Assembly (NCBI GenBank): GCA_026770585.1
Contig: MU646621.1
Coordinates: 63,559 to 75,721 of the forward strand
Length of the DNA: 12,163 nt
Direction: 5' to 3'
From: Baffinella frigidus
Lineage: Eukaryota; Cryptophyceae; Cryptomonadales; Baffinellaceae
Position numbers and translations under genes: made by a program. Position 1 is the first letter of the stretch, and each line of letters begins with the position of its first letter. The notes beneath the pieces are model-generated. The model ran no database searches. It was not told where the DNA came from and saw only the letters and a list, made by a program, of their open reading frames with translations. This document shows positions 1 to 5,778 of the stretch, piece after piece.

Positions 1-2
1 AC

Positions 3-79
3 CGCGGTTGTAGTGTCCTCCGACGGGGTTTGCAGCAGCGATCACGGCTGCTCTTGCCGACAGGCTGCACACTATCCCC
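3..79 (-). pseudogene. exon 9 shard (3' part with donor)
   Basis: This is a near-identical copy of the 3' part of exon 9 ([12 protein letters not shown] to GGHYNR) with the same GT donor at 2-1. The AGCATTTCC start and the acceptor are missing, replaced by the CT/CA microsatellite at about 81-200. It lies downstream of exon 9 in the transcript, so it looks like the product of a 214-base tandem duplication with one breakpoint inside the exon. The unit may continue beyond position 1. Confidence 0.85.
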
Positions 80-80
80 C

Positions 81-166
81 CCTCCCTCTCTCTCTCACAC
101 ACACACACACACGCTGACTGTCTGTCTGTCTGTCTCTCTCCCTCTCTCTCTCCCTCTCTCTCTCTT

Positions 167-199
<33 letters not shown>

Positions 200-200
200 G
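81..200. repeat. CT/CA/CTGT microsatellite
   Basis: Low-complexity CT-rich tract with CA and TGTC blocks between the exon 9 shard and exon 9. On the gene sense strand it is purine rich (GAGA). Open frames here are only repeat translations. Confidence 0.9.
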
Positions 201-216
201 ACTGCGGGGAATGTAC

Positions 217-313
217 CGCGGTTGTAGTGTCCTCCGACGGGGTTTGCAGCAGCAATCACGGCTGCTCTTGCCGACAGGCTGCACACTATCCCCGCCTTCG
301 CGATGGAAATGCT
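217..313 (-). CDS. MCM8: MCM8 exon 9 (in window): sensor 1
   Basis: The 97-base exon reads [19 protein letters not shown], then [13 protein letters not shown], then one base of the next codon. The asparagine of AAANP is the sensor-1 residue, and the glycine-glycine-histidine-tyrosine motif is typical of MCM8. The acceptor is AAACCCAG ending at 314, again built from telomere-like repeats, and the donor is GTACAT from 216. Phase 0 in agrees with exon 8, and phase 1 out should join an exon beyond position 1. The 3' three-quarters of the exon with its donor is repeated at 3-79 at a period of 214 bases. The arginine-finger exon (SRFD in the family) is not in the window. Confidence 0.93.
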
Positions 314-315
314 CT

Positions 316-451
316 GGGTTTAGGGTTTAGGGTTTAGGGTCAAGGGTTGAGGGTTTAGGGTCAAGGGTTAAGGGTTAAGGGTTTAGGGTTTAGGGTTTAG
401 GGTGTAGGTTTAGGGATTAAGGATTAGGGATGAGGGATGAGGGTTTAGGGT
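316..451 (+). repeat. telomere-like TTTAGGG tract abutting exon 9 acceptor
   Basis: About 19 mostly degenerate units of TTTAGGG (with TCAAGGG, GATTAAGG and GATGAGGG variants) read on the plus strand. On the gene's sense strand this is CCCTAAA, and its last units form the 3' splice site of exon 9 (CCCTAAACCCAG). It is interstitial, not a chromosome end, since the gene continues on both sides. Confidence 0.9.
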
Positions 452-920
452 TAGGAACGTGACCAGCCCGCCCGTGGCTGGTACAAATATTTACAACCCC
501 ACATGTAAACAGGCTCCTCTATCATTCTCGAGTGGTCCGCGCCAGGTCACAAATCAGAATTCAAGATGGAAGCTTCCTCGAGATAGAGATACTCTGCCAT
601 CCCAGTCCGGTCTTGAGTTGACCCCAGGGTATATTTGGCAACTTAAGATCACATTGCCCACGAAACCGCTAGGATTCCTAGCGGTCGTGATGAATGATTG
701 CTGGTACAAAAGGTTGAAAAAGTATTGTAGTGGTACAAATCTGTCAACTTTTGAGATCAAGGGTTATTCAACGAGTTGACCCCTAGTCAGCTCCAGGCCG
801 GGGAAGCACCGTTTAATGAGGGGGAAAGCACCATGTATGGATCGCATGTTCTGTGGCGCCGAGATTTTGCTGCCGACGTCATTATTGGAGGGTCTAAGGG
901 CACGTCCGTATCCATACGGT
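452..920. other. intron 8 filler, no gene recognised
   Basis: No conserved protein or RNA was recognised. A short perfect hairpin with arms CCGCTAGGA and TCCTAGCGG lies at about 665-684. A piece at about 737-758 (CTGTCAACTTTTGAG) resembles the GTTGAC-rich repeats at 7970-8035 and 10140-10195. Open frames of up to about 106 codons on both strands show no family signal. Confidence 0.5.
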
Positions 921-922
921 GT

Positions 923-1097
923 AGAACGTTCGCGGTAATTGTTGTCCGTTTTCGACTTGCAGTTTTTGGGGTTTCGGGTTTTCAAAAATATTGTCAAGGT
1001 CGTAAAACACTTTAAACGGACACTTCTGGTACAAATGAAAACCCGAAAACACGAAAACTGCAAGTAAAAAACGGACAACAATCACCGCAAACGCTCT
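923..1097. mobile_element. fold-back element H (175 bp, GT target duplication)
   Basis: Long terminal inverted repeats of about 58 bases start AGAACGTTCGCGGTAATTG on the left and end CACCGCAAACGCTCT on the right. The arms share TTGTTGTCCGTTTT, GACTTGCAG and CGGGTTTTCA (or their complements). GT flanks both sides at 921-922 and 1098-1099, giving a 2-bp target duplication like family A. There is no internal coding region, so it is a non-autonomous MITE-like element. Confidence 0.75.
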
Positions 1098-1146
1098 GTT
1101 CGTTGAGAGGGTATACGCCTACATCCAGATGGGCCCCGCACGGGAC

Positions 1147-1164
1147 CTATTGCTCCATCGCCTC
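1147..1164 (-). pseudogene. exon 8 shard 4 (EAMEQ, stop)
   Basis: GAGGCGATGGAGCAATAG followed by GT at 1146-1145 copies the last six codons of exon 8, with the final CAG changed to TAG. The shard is followed, in sense direction, by sequence like that after the shard at 1525. Confidence 0.7.
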
Positions 1165-1348
1165 GCAGATGTGGGAGTAGCTAGGGAACCCCAAGTCTCT
1201 TTGTAAAGCGACTCTCTCTCTCTGCAAGCTCTCTCTCATGTAGCCCGCTGTGTGGCACACTGTAGAGAGGCGCGCACACGTGCTGACGCACTCTCTCCAA
1301 CTGAAACACACGTATGTGCAGATGTATCAGTAAACGCTTCGTAGCTAC

Positions 1349-1414
1349 CTGTTCCTGCATGGCCGCGAGGAGGGCCTGCCACCCCCTCCATCATCTTACC
1401 AAACTCGTCGAGCA
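1349..1414 (-). pseudogene. exon 8 shard 3 (frameshifted Walker B copy)
   Basis: This copy reads LLDEFGKMMEG, then changes frame and continues QALLAAMQEQ, ending at a GT donor at 1348-1347. The aspartate of FDK has become glycine, and a one-base shift separates the halves, so it cannot replace exon 8. Confidence 0.85.
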
Positions 1415-1437
1415 ATAGTAAAGCCATTTTTCACCAA

Positions 1438-1513
1438 GTTTTTAAGTTGATATGTTGGGTTTGCGTTGATATGTTGGGGAAATCCGTCGACTTTGGAGCG
1501 GAAAAGAGCCCGG
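1438..1513 (-). repeat. partial copy of the GTTGAC-rich repeat (family D)
   Basis: Sequence with AAGTTGATATGTTGGG and CGACTTTGGAGCGG resembles the right part of the repeat arm at 9230-9290 (AAGTTGAAATGCTGGG and CAACTTTGGAGCGG). It is degenerate and lies between two exon 8 shards. Confidence 0.6.
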
Positions 1514-1524
1514 GCTCACAGGAC

Positions 1525-1545
1525 CTGTTGCTCCATAGCCTCGAT
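1525..1545 (-). pseudogene. exon 8 shard 2 (IEAMEQQ with donor)
   Basis: Seven codons (IEAMEQQ) identical in protein to the end of exon 8, followed by GTCCTG. The exon body is absent. In sense direction it is preceded by a GCTTTACAG acceptor-like sequence about 50 bases upstream. Confidence 0.75.
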
Positions 1546-1615
1546 GTTTCAGAAGTAGTCAGGGAACCCCAACTCTCTCTGTAAAGCGACTCTCTCTCCA
1601 AGGACTTGTAGCTAC

Positions 1616-1668
1616 CTGTTGCTCCATAGCCTCAAGAAGCCCCCACCCCCCCCCCCATCATCTTATCC
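1616..1668 (-). pseudogene. exon 8 shard 1 (DKMMGG and LLEAMEQQ)
   Basis: Copy of the 3' two-thirds of exon 8, from GATAAGATGATGG to GAGCAACAG with donor GTAGCT at 1615. A run of G residues and indels disrupt the frame in the middle. It is the shard nearest to intact exon 8. Confidence 0.82.
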
Positions 1669-1752
1669 AACATGCATGTGTCGACAACTTTTGCCCATCT
1701 GTTCCAAAGGAATACATTTGTCGATGACGTATCGTCAGATGGGGCTCGAAAC

Positions 1753-1830
1753 CTGTTGTTCCATAGCCTCGAGCAGGGCCTGCTGCTCCCCCCCCATCAT
1801 CTTATCGAACTCGTCGATGCAGCACACACC
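1753..1830 (-). CDS. MCM8: MCM8 exon 8 (in window): Walker B
   Basis: A 78-base exon of 26 codons reads [14 protein letters not shown] and then [12 protein letters not shown]. The DE of CIDEFDKM are the Walker B residues that position water and magnesium for ATP hydrolysis. [10 protein letters not shown] is the MCM8 form of the segment that follows. The acceptor is CCTAACCAG ending at 1831, made of telomere-like sequence, and the donor is GTTTCG from 1752; both are phase 0. Four 3' shards of this exon, most with a usable-looking GT, lie downstream at 1616-1668, 1525-1545, 1349-1414 and 1147-1164. One 5' shard lies upstream at 2084-2112. Only this copy is whole and in frame. Confidence 0.94.
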
Positions 1831-1832
1831 CT

Positions 1833-1849
1833 GGTTAGGGTTCAGGGTG
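1833..1849 (+). repeat. short telomere-like motif at exon 8 acceptor
   Basis: GGTTAGGGTTCAGGG on the plus strand makes the sense-strand 3' splice site CCCTGAACCCTAACCAG of exon 8. It is about two and a half units long and includes CTAAC, a good branch-point-like motif. Confidence 0.75.
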
Positions 1850-1887
1850 TGCTCTCACGCGGAGAATTGATGAATGAAGTGGTGTTT

Positions 1888-2068
1888 CCACACGAGGCTA
1901 TCCATGCGAACAGATTCATAAGTCAAGTATTGGATTATTGCCCAGGAAACACGCCAAAAGTCAGCATTTTATCACGTTTCCGCCGGGAAAAGCAGGAGGA
2001 AACGTGATCATTTCCCACAATTTTTTAAAATGCTCTTTTATTCTGTTCGCATGGATAGCCTCGTGTGG
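1888..2068. mobile_element. fold-back element A1 (181 bp, TT target duplication)
   Basis: First of four family A copies. The inverted termini are CCACACGAGGCTATCCATG and its complement, with AACAGATTCATAAG on one side and AACAGAATAAAA on the other. TT flanks both ends (1886-1887 and 2069-2070). The inner region holds GATCACGTTTCC arms. It has no coding capacity. It lies beside a 5' shard of exon 8. Confidence 0.88.
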
Positions 2069-2083
2069 TTGGGAACACCACGG

Positions 2084-2112
2084 TTGTCAAACTCGTCGAT
2101 GGAGCACACCGC
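2084..2112 (-). pseudogene. exon 8 shard 5 (5' half, CSIDEFDN)
   Basis: After a TGCAG acceptor at 2117-2113 the sequence reads AVCSIDEFDN, the 5' half of exon 8 with serine for cysteine and KMM lost. It lies upstream of exon 8 in the transcript and carries the acceptor end, as the duplication model expects. Element A1 sits just past it. Confidence 0.8.
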
Positions 2113-2146
2113 CTGCACTCCCAGAATACTTGCATTAAGTGGTGTT

Positions 2147-2190
2147 TGGCAAGGAAAAATGCTAAAAACTTGCTTTACTATTACTAGAAC
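2147..2190. repeat. fragment related to elements E and F
   Basis: TTGGCAAGGAAAAATGCTAA and TTGCTTTACTATTACTAG resemble inner parts of elements at 3069-3208 and 4286-4404. It is a remnant beside element C1. Confidence 0.5.
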
Positions 2191-2201
2191 CGCGCAGAAG
2201 T

Positions 2202-2333
2202 TACTAGGGCAACGGACCAAAAGTGGGGCAGTTAGGCCTACGGTATTCCCTACGGTAGGCCGTAGGGTTTTTCGTAGGAGGCCCCCTAGGTCCCTACTGC
2301 CTACCGTAGTTATTTTAGTCCGCCAGCCTATGA
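2202..2333. mobile_element. fold-back element C1 (132 bp, degenerate, AAGT duplication)
   Basis: A decayed member of family C. The ends TACTAGGGCAACGGACC and GTCCGCCAGCCTATGA match the family termini (T-ATAGGCTAACGGCC). The inside holds GGCCTACGGTATTCCCTACGG and related inverted motifs, shorter than in C2 and C3. The 4-bp duplication AAGT is at 2198-2201 and 2334-2337. Confidence 0.75.
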
Positions 2334-2337
2334 AAGT

Positions 2338-2635
2338 GGCATTCGCACGCAAGCCCCGCCCGGTCAGCGACTACTGCGAGATGTCAGGCCGGGCATTCTA
2401 GGGAGAGATTGATAATTTATTGCCAACCAGTCAGCGTCAGTGTCGCACATGCTACGCATTGTGCCATTTCTGCACCCCGTGTCGGCCGCTCATTCGAGCA
2501 TTTTCCGGATGGATTCTAACTCCACCTCCTACAGTGTAGGGATGTGACGCGCGTCCAGAACCGCGTCCACCTTCTCTGCAGTCGGCGGGTAATGCAGAAA
2601 GCCATCGCCATCTTCTCTGCAGTCGGCTTCTCAGC
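2338..2635. other. intron 7 filler, no gene recognised
   Basis: No gene or RNA seen. CTTCTCTGCAGTCGGC occurs twice (about 2572-2587 and 2613-2628). A related inverted form occurs at 2801-2830, so this part belongs to a local repeat that flanks element E1. Confidence 0.45.
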
Positions 2636-2639
2636 AGTC

Positions 2640-2793
2640 TTATCCGGGGACATGTTTAATTTAAAAGAAAAAGGATCCCTGTTTGTTCATAGGAGTTAGA
2701 CGAAGGTCAATTAGGGCCCTAAGTAAATTTAATTAGGCCCAGAATCCGGTTTGATAGGCCGGTTTCTTTTAAATCAAACATGTTTCCGGATTA
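2640..2793. mobile_element. fold-back element E1 (154 bp)
   Basis: Inverted ends TTATCCGGGGACATGTTTAA and (right end) AAACATGTTTCCGGATTA define a fold-back element with AT-rich arms continuing TTAAAAGAAA. The flanks are AGTC (2636-2639) and AGTT (2794-2797), a probable 4-bp duplication with one change. It shares the TTATCCGG terminus with E2. Confidence 0.75.
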
Positions 2794-2868
2794 AGTTGGC
2801 TTCTCTGCAGTTGGCCGACTGCAGAGAAGATGGACGATGGCCCCTTCAAAGGGGGCTCGCGGGTGCAC

Positions 2869-2925
2869 CTGGTCCGCGAGAACCAGCGCGCTAGCTTCCA
2901 GCGCGAAGTCTCCCAAGATTGCGCC
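2869..2925 (-). pseudogene. exon 7 copy a (no acceptor)
   Basis: Reads GAILGDFALEASALVLADQ with donor GTGCAC at 2868. The GAC and CAG before it, which make the acceptor in exon 7, are GGC and ATT here. The third of three tandem copies, it is farthest downstream in the transcript. An in-frame serine replaces the conserved glycine of EAG. Confidence 0.85.
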
Positions 2926-3068
2926 AATGGATTCCAACTCAGATTCGGCATGGTATCGGAGCCATTTCGTACTTTTAGGGGTCGAACTACCGAAATTCGT
3001 ACCGGGACTCCTTTAGTTGGACGCGTTGTGAAATGGATTCTATGAGGGGACGCGATGAGGGTGCACCT

Positions 3069-3208
3069 TTATCCGGGGAAACCTATTTTTCTTTAGTTTG
3101 ATGGCAAGGAAAATTACTACATAAATGCTTTAATATTACTAAAAAGAACGAATTGTGTAGTAATTTTCCTTGCCATCAAACTAAAGAAAAATATGTTTCC
3201 CCGGATAA
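3069..3208. mobile_element. fold-back element E2 (140 bp) inserted in a 5' splice site
   Basis: Nearly perfect inverted arms of about 54 bases start TTATCCGGGGAAACC and contain TTTAGTTTGATGGCAAGG and AAAATTACTACA. ACCT (sense strand AGGT) flanks both sides at 3065-3068 and 3209-3212, while the sister sites at 2867 and 3391 have ACCT once. The insertion point is therefore exactly the AG-GT exon-intron border of exon 7 copy b, and the duplication rebuilds the splice signal on both sides. Confidence 0.9.
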
Positions 3209-3210
3209 AC

Positions 3211-3267
3211 CTGGTCTGCGAGAACCAGGGCGCCAGCTTCCAGCGCGAAGTCTCCTGTGATTGCGCC
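3211..3267 (-). pseudogene. exon 7 copy b (no acceptor, element E2 at its donor)
   Basis: Reads GAITGDFALEAGALVLADQ, protein-identical to exon 7 after the first residue, with only synonymous differences in the rest. The acceptor CAG is ATT, so it should not be recognised as an exon. Its donor GT comes from the target duplication of element E2. Confidence 0.85.
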
Positions 3268-3392
3268 AATGGATTCTATCTCAGATTTAGCATGGTATCG
3301 GAGCCATTTCGCACTTTTAGGGGTCGAACCACCGGAATTCGTACCGGAAATCCTTTAGATAGATGCTATGAGGGGACGCGATGAGGGTGCAC

Positions 3393-3449
3393 CTGGTCCG
3401 CGAGCACCAGCGCGCCAGCTTCCAGCGCGAAGTCTCCTGTGATTGCGTC
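3393..3449 (-). CDS. MCM8: MCM8 exon 7 (in window): GDFALEAGALVLADQ segment
   Basis: This 57-base, 19-codon exon reads DAITGDFALEAGALVLADQ, matching KDSSSGDFALEAGALVLGDQ once the lysine of exon 6 is added. The acceptor is GCCGCAG ending at 3450 and the donor GTGCAC starts at 3392; both phases are 0. Three copies of this sequence exist, at 3393-3449, 3211-3267 and 2869-2925, all ending in a donor. Only this one has an AG acceptor in front of GAC: the other two have ATTGGC, turning D into G and removing the splice site. It is also the copy nearest exon 6. I therefore take it as the real exon and the others as duplicates. Confidence 0.9.
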
Positions 3450-3548
3450 CTGCGGCGTGTTTGAACGGTTTCAGGGGGAAACGGTATCCCTGAAACATTT
3501 CGAATTCTGCGTGATGCAACCGCTTCCGCCGGCGCGTTGCAGAACGAG
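3450..3548. other. intron 6, 3' end
   Basis: Sequence just upstream of the exon 7 acceptor. An imperfect inverted repeat (ACGGTTTCAGGGGGAAACGG, then ATCCCTGAAACATTTCG) lies at 3466-3502. Nothing else recognised. Confidence 0.5.
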
Positions 3549-3552
3549 AGTT

Positions 3553-3718
3553 TAATAGAGTAACGGCCTGAAAATGGGGTGGTTAGGCCTACGGCATTGC
3601 CTAGGACCTCCTACCGTAGGCCGAGACTTATTGGTCCTAGGATCCCTTGGCCTACGGTAGGAGGTCCTAGGCAATGCCGTATGCCTAACTACCCCATTTT
3701 CAGGCCGTTAGCCTATGA
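3553..3718. mobile_element. fold-back element C2 (166 bp, AGTT duplication)
   Basis: Family C member with long inverted arms: GTAACGGCCTGAAAATGGGG, TACGGCATTGCCTAGGACC and CTACCGTAGGCC, each mirrored. The target duplication AGTT is at 3549-3552 and 3719-3722. It is the same length as C3 at 7661-7826 and carries no coding sequence. Confidence 0.9.
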
Positions 3719-3760
3719 AGTTGCTTTATTGAGGAAGTGCAGCTGAGCGGGACCACATTA

Positions 3761-3847
3761 AAACACAAACCTGTAGCCCGTAGTGACGTGATTAGTCACT
3801 ACGGGCTACAGGCGTGATTAGTCACTACGGGCTACAGGTTTGTGTTT
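3761..3847. repeat. three-armed palindrome
   Basis: The arm AAACACAAACCTGTAGCCCG (then TAGTGAC) at 3761-3787 is complemented perfectly at 3821-3847. A shorter second complement GTCACTACGGGCTACAG lies at 3795-3811, separated by repeated GTGATTA spacers. Arm 1 can pair with either copy, so one fold-back seems to have gained an internal 26-base duplication. Confidence 0.85.
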
Positions 3848-3848
3848 T

Positions 3849-4284
3849 TTAAAAGTCTCGAATGATTGCGTCCTGCCATGCACGAGACAGATGACGTTTT
3901 ACGCTCGCCTCCAGGTGTGTACAGGAGCTGGTCACGTTGACCACGGTTTTCGTGCACATCCTCTAAAGATGGAGTGTGGCGTGTGTGTATTGCCACACAG
4001 CGGGCTTCGAGGGGATTTCGAATAACCCTTAAGCGATAAGACCTACGACCCTACGGTAGGCAACCAGTAGGGACATAGGGGGGTTCCTACGGATACGGTA
4101 ACAGAAAGTCTGCCCGATTTGGGTTCAAGCGCGAGGAACGTGACCAGCTCCCGTACAACCTCTATAAAAGAAGTTTTAGTCACCCGCGTGTAGATTTCAA
4201 ACCAAGGCCACGGTCCGTGACCTTTGTTCATCGAGCTACTCGAGGCGGAGTGGGAAGGCAGGACCTTGACAACTTAATCTCCAT
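3849..4284. other. intron 6 filler, no gene recognised
   Basis: No gene recognised. CCTACGACCCTACGGTAGGC to GGTTCCTACGGATACGG at about 4048-4100 looks like a decayed piece of family C. AGGAACGTGACCAGC at 4134-4148 recurs at 454-468. Open frames of about 60 codons on both strands have no family signal. Confidence 0.45.
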
Positions 4285-4285
4285 A

Positions 4286-4404
4286 CAAGTATTAATTAAT
4301 TGCTTTTGGCAACGAAAATTACTACACGATTTGCTCATACAAGTAATAGTAAAGCGTTTGTGTAGTAATTTCGTTGCACCAAAAGCAATTAATTAATACT
4401 TTTG
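4286..4404. mobile_element. fold-back element F (about 119 bp)
   Basis: Inverted arms AAGTATTAATTAATTGC, TTTTGG and CGAAAATTACTACA are mirrored by TGTAGTAATTTCGTTGC, CCAAAAGCAATTAATTAATAC. The core resembles element E2 (TTACTACA arms, GCTTTA). The target duplication is unclear and the outer borders are good to a few bases only. Confidence 0.75.
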
Positions 4405-4586
4405 TGGAAATGAAAGTACACCCCCCGGTGCACGTCTGCGTGAGGCAGTCTGTTTGGGCTCACCAATTTAGAAATTCGGCTCAGGCTCGCGTCCGCTCCG
4501 AACTTGACGGATGTGCAAACCCAGCATGTCAATTCGAGGATAGTGAGAATAGTCTGACAGTCAACCCGAGTGGGGCAGTGCTAGAC
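4405..4586. other. intron 6, 5' part with a GTTGAC-rich repeat
   Basis: At about 4497-4545 GAACTTGACGG, AAACCCAGCATGTCAA and GAGGATAGT resemble the family D repeat at 7968-8035, 10140-10195 and 11410-11460. Nothing coding was recognised. Confidence 0.45.
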
Positions 4587-4696
4587 CTTGACGACAGTGA
4601 CTGTCAACCCGGCCGAAGAAGTGGTGTTCCCGCAGACATACACCCCTCGTGGCGCGAGGTTCGAGACAGCTTTCAGCATCTGGCTCTTGCCCAACC
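4587..4696 (-). CDS. MCM8: MCM8 exon 6 (in window): Walker A P-loop and following strand
   Basis: The 110-base exon completes the split glycine and reads [17 protein letters not shown], then [12 protein letters not shown] and LTVTVVK. The lysine-serine of GLGKS bind ATP phosphates. [11 protein letters not shown] and SGLTVT follow in the same order in MCM8. The acceptor is ATTGCAG ending at 4697 and the donor is GTCTAG from 4586; reading past this donor meets a stop at once, which supports the border. The phase out is 0, which fits exon 7 at its GAC start. The last codons resemble the end of exon 1 (TVTGIVK), a similarity I take as chance or minor conversion. No second copy of this exon is visible. 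Confidence 0.93.
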
Positions 4697-4782
4697 CTGC
4701 AATGCCGAACGGCAACGTTAGAGGAGTACATGTTTGGACGCAACTCTGATACACACCATCTCAACGGGTGTTGCAAATGGGG

Positions 4783-4975
4783 TGTAAAGCCATTTGTGGT
4801 AAGTTTGGTACTGAGTCGCGCCTCCAAATAAGTCCTCCTTTAACGATTGCTTTCTGCACGACAGGGCTGAACATTACAATCGTTGTTTTAAACGAGTTGT
4901 GAAGCCATCTATTGTAAGTTTTGTACCGAGTCGCGACCAAACACTTCCTCCTCTAGCGATGGCTTTCTGCACCAT
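4783..4975. repeat. tandem intron segment, two units plus a third at 5313-5376
   Basis: Units share GTAAGTTTGGTACTGAGTCG, CGCGACC or CGCGCC, AAGTCCTCCT or ACTTCCTCCT and GGCTTTCTGCACC-like ends. The second starts about 115 bases after the first. A third is cut off from the second by element G. They lie in intron 5 and are not coding; the sequence before the exon 6 acceptor (4702-4740) looks like a further degenerate unit. Confidence 0.65.
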
Positions 4976-5306
4976 TGTACTTTTCGGGTCAGCGCGGATT
5001 TTCTCGAGGTCGGGTCGGGGTGTCGGGAAATGAAAATCTCGATAATTGGTGCGTCCATCTAAAATTTTATGCTATCTTATGCATTGATATGATGACAAGA
5101 TGCACCCCCCACCCATAATATGTCACAAATACTAGAGCCCTTTTTCGATATTTTTGATTTTATGCTATCTTATGCATTGATATGATGACAAGATGCACCC
5201 CCCACCCATAATATGTCACAAATACTAGAGCCCTTTTTCGATATTTTCGATTTTTCCCGACTCCCCGACCCCGATCCAAAATCCGCGCTGACCCGAAAAG
5301 TACAAT
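4974..5306. mobile_element. fold-back element G (333 bp, ACC duplication, doubled core)
   Basis: Termini ATTGTACTTTTCGGGTCAGC and their complement (continuing GCGGATTTT) bound the element, with GGTCGGGTCGGGG-type arms inside. ACC flanks both ends (4971-4973 and 5307-5309). The core is a 93-base direct repeat in two nearly identical copies (about 5066-5158 and 5159-5251), each with CTATCTTATGCATTGATATG and CACCCCCCACCC. There is no coding sequence. Confidence 0.88.
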
Positions 5307-5309
5307 ACC

Positions 5310-5532
5310 TGCCACCTTTGTAAAGTTTGCACCAAGACGCGTCCAAATAAGTCCTCATCTGACATTGGCGTTCTGCCACCAAACCTCACAGCCTGGGCAA
5401 ATCGTCAAATTTGAGGTCACGTATTTCCCTTGGAGGCCGCCGGATTCCGGCGTCCGTGGAGCCATTTTGCCTTGAAATTGAAGATCGAACATCATCGATT
5501 TGCACAGCCCGTGAGGGTTGGTGGTGCATTAC
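5310..5532. other. intron 5, 5' part
   Basis: It contains the third unit of the intron segment described at 4783-4975 and an inverted motif GAGGCCGCCGGATTCCGGCG at about 5434-5453. Nothing coding beyond exon 5. Confidence 0.5.
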
Positions 5533-5585
5533 CTGGGTCGCCGACCACGAGCACGTGCGAATCTCCCCGGACCGGCATTTTATTC
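5533..5585 (-). CDS. MCM8: MCM8 exon 5 (in window): first half of Walker A
   Basis: This 53-base exon carries the last base of the split arginine codon, then NKMPVRGDSHVLVVGDP, then one base of a glycine codon. It equals the RGDPHVLVVGDPG strand and start of the P-loop in MCM8. The donor GTAATG starts at 5532 and the acceptor is AAACCAG ending at 5586. The P-loop is split between this exon and exon 6 inside the glycine codon, and joining the two restores [11 protein letters not shown] exactly. The sequence just upstream (5587 onward on the plus strand) is a telomere-like tract, so its 3' splice site reads CCCTGAACCCTAAACCAG. No partial copies of this exon were found. Confidence 0.93.
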
Positions 5586-5586
5586 C

Positions 5587-5738
5587 TGGTTTAGGGTTCA
5601 GGGTTCAGGGTTAGGGGTTGGGGTTTAGAATTCATCGCCTGATGAAGGGTTTGGGGGGTTTGGGGTTTGGGATTGGAGTTTGGGGTTTAGGGGTTAAGGG
5701 TTTAGGGTTTAGGCTCTAAAGTTTAAGGGTTGCTTGGA
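5587..5738 (+). repeat. telomere-like tract abutting exon 5 acceptor
   Basis: Degenerate TTTAGGG units (TTCAGGG, TTAGGGG, TTTGGGG variants) on the plus strand, interrupted by GAATTCATCGCCTGATGAAG at about 5628-5647. The first units make the exon 5 acceptor. It covers about 150 of the 359 bases of intron 4. Confidence 0.88.
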
Positions 5739-5778
5739 GGGGGGGTTCAGGGGACGCAGGGCGTTGGCTTTAGGTGGT

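Larger units (their letters stand above)
2867..3390. repeat. tandem duplication carrying exon 7 copies a and b
   Basis: Two units of about 198 and 182 bases start at the AGGT donor of an exon 7 copy. Each runs through GATTGCGCCAATGGATTC, CATGGTATCGGAGCC and TTTTAGGGGTCGAAC to ATGAGGGGACGCGATGAGGG. The length difference is an indel near 3020-3050. Element E2 (140 bases plus 4) lies between them. Confidence 0.82.

Noticed and set aside
316-451. A chromosome end or telomere
   Set aside because: MCM8 exons continue in order on both sides, and the units are degenerate, so the tract is interstitial.
1349-1414. A second, alternative Walker B exon (DEFGKMM)
   Set aside because: It lost the conserved aspartate of FDK, has an internal frameshift and no acceptor, so it is a shard and not a mutually exclusive exon.
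4043-4231. Minus-strand frame with FIEVVRELVTFLALEP
   Set aside because: It looked protein-like, but I could not tie it to MCM8 at this place (between exons 6 and 7) or to another family, and the region lacks matching splice sites.
4587-4615. Gene conversion between the ends of exon 6 (LTVTVVK) and exon 1 (TVTGIVK)
   Set aside because: The similarity is short, and LTVT is expected at this place in MCM8, so chance is enough to explain it.
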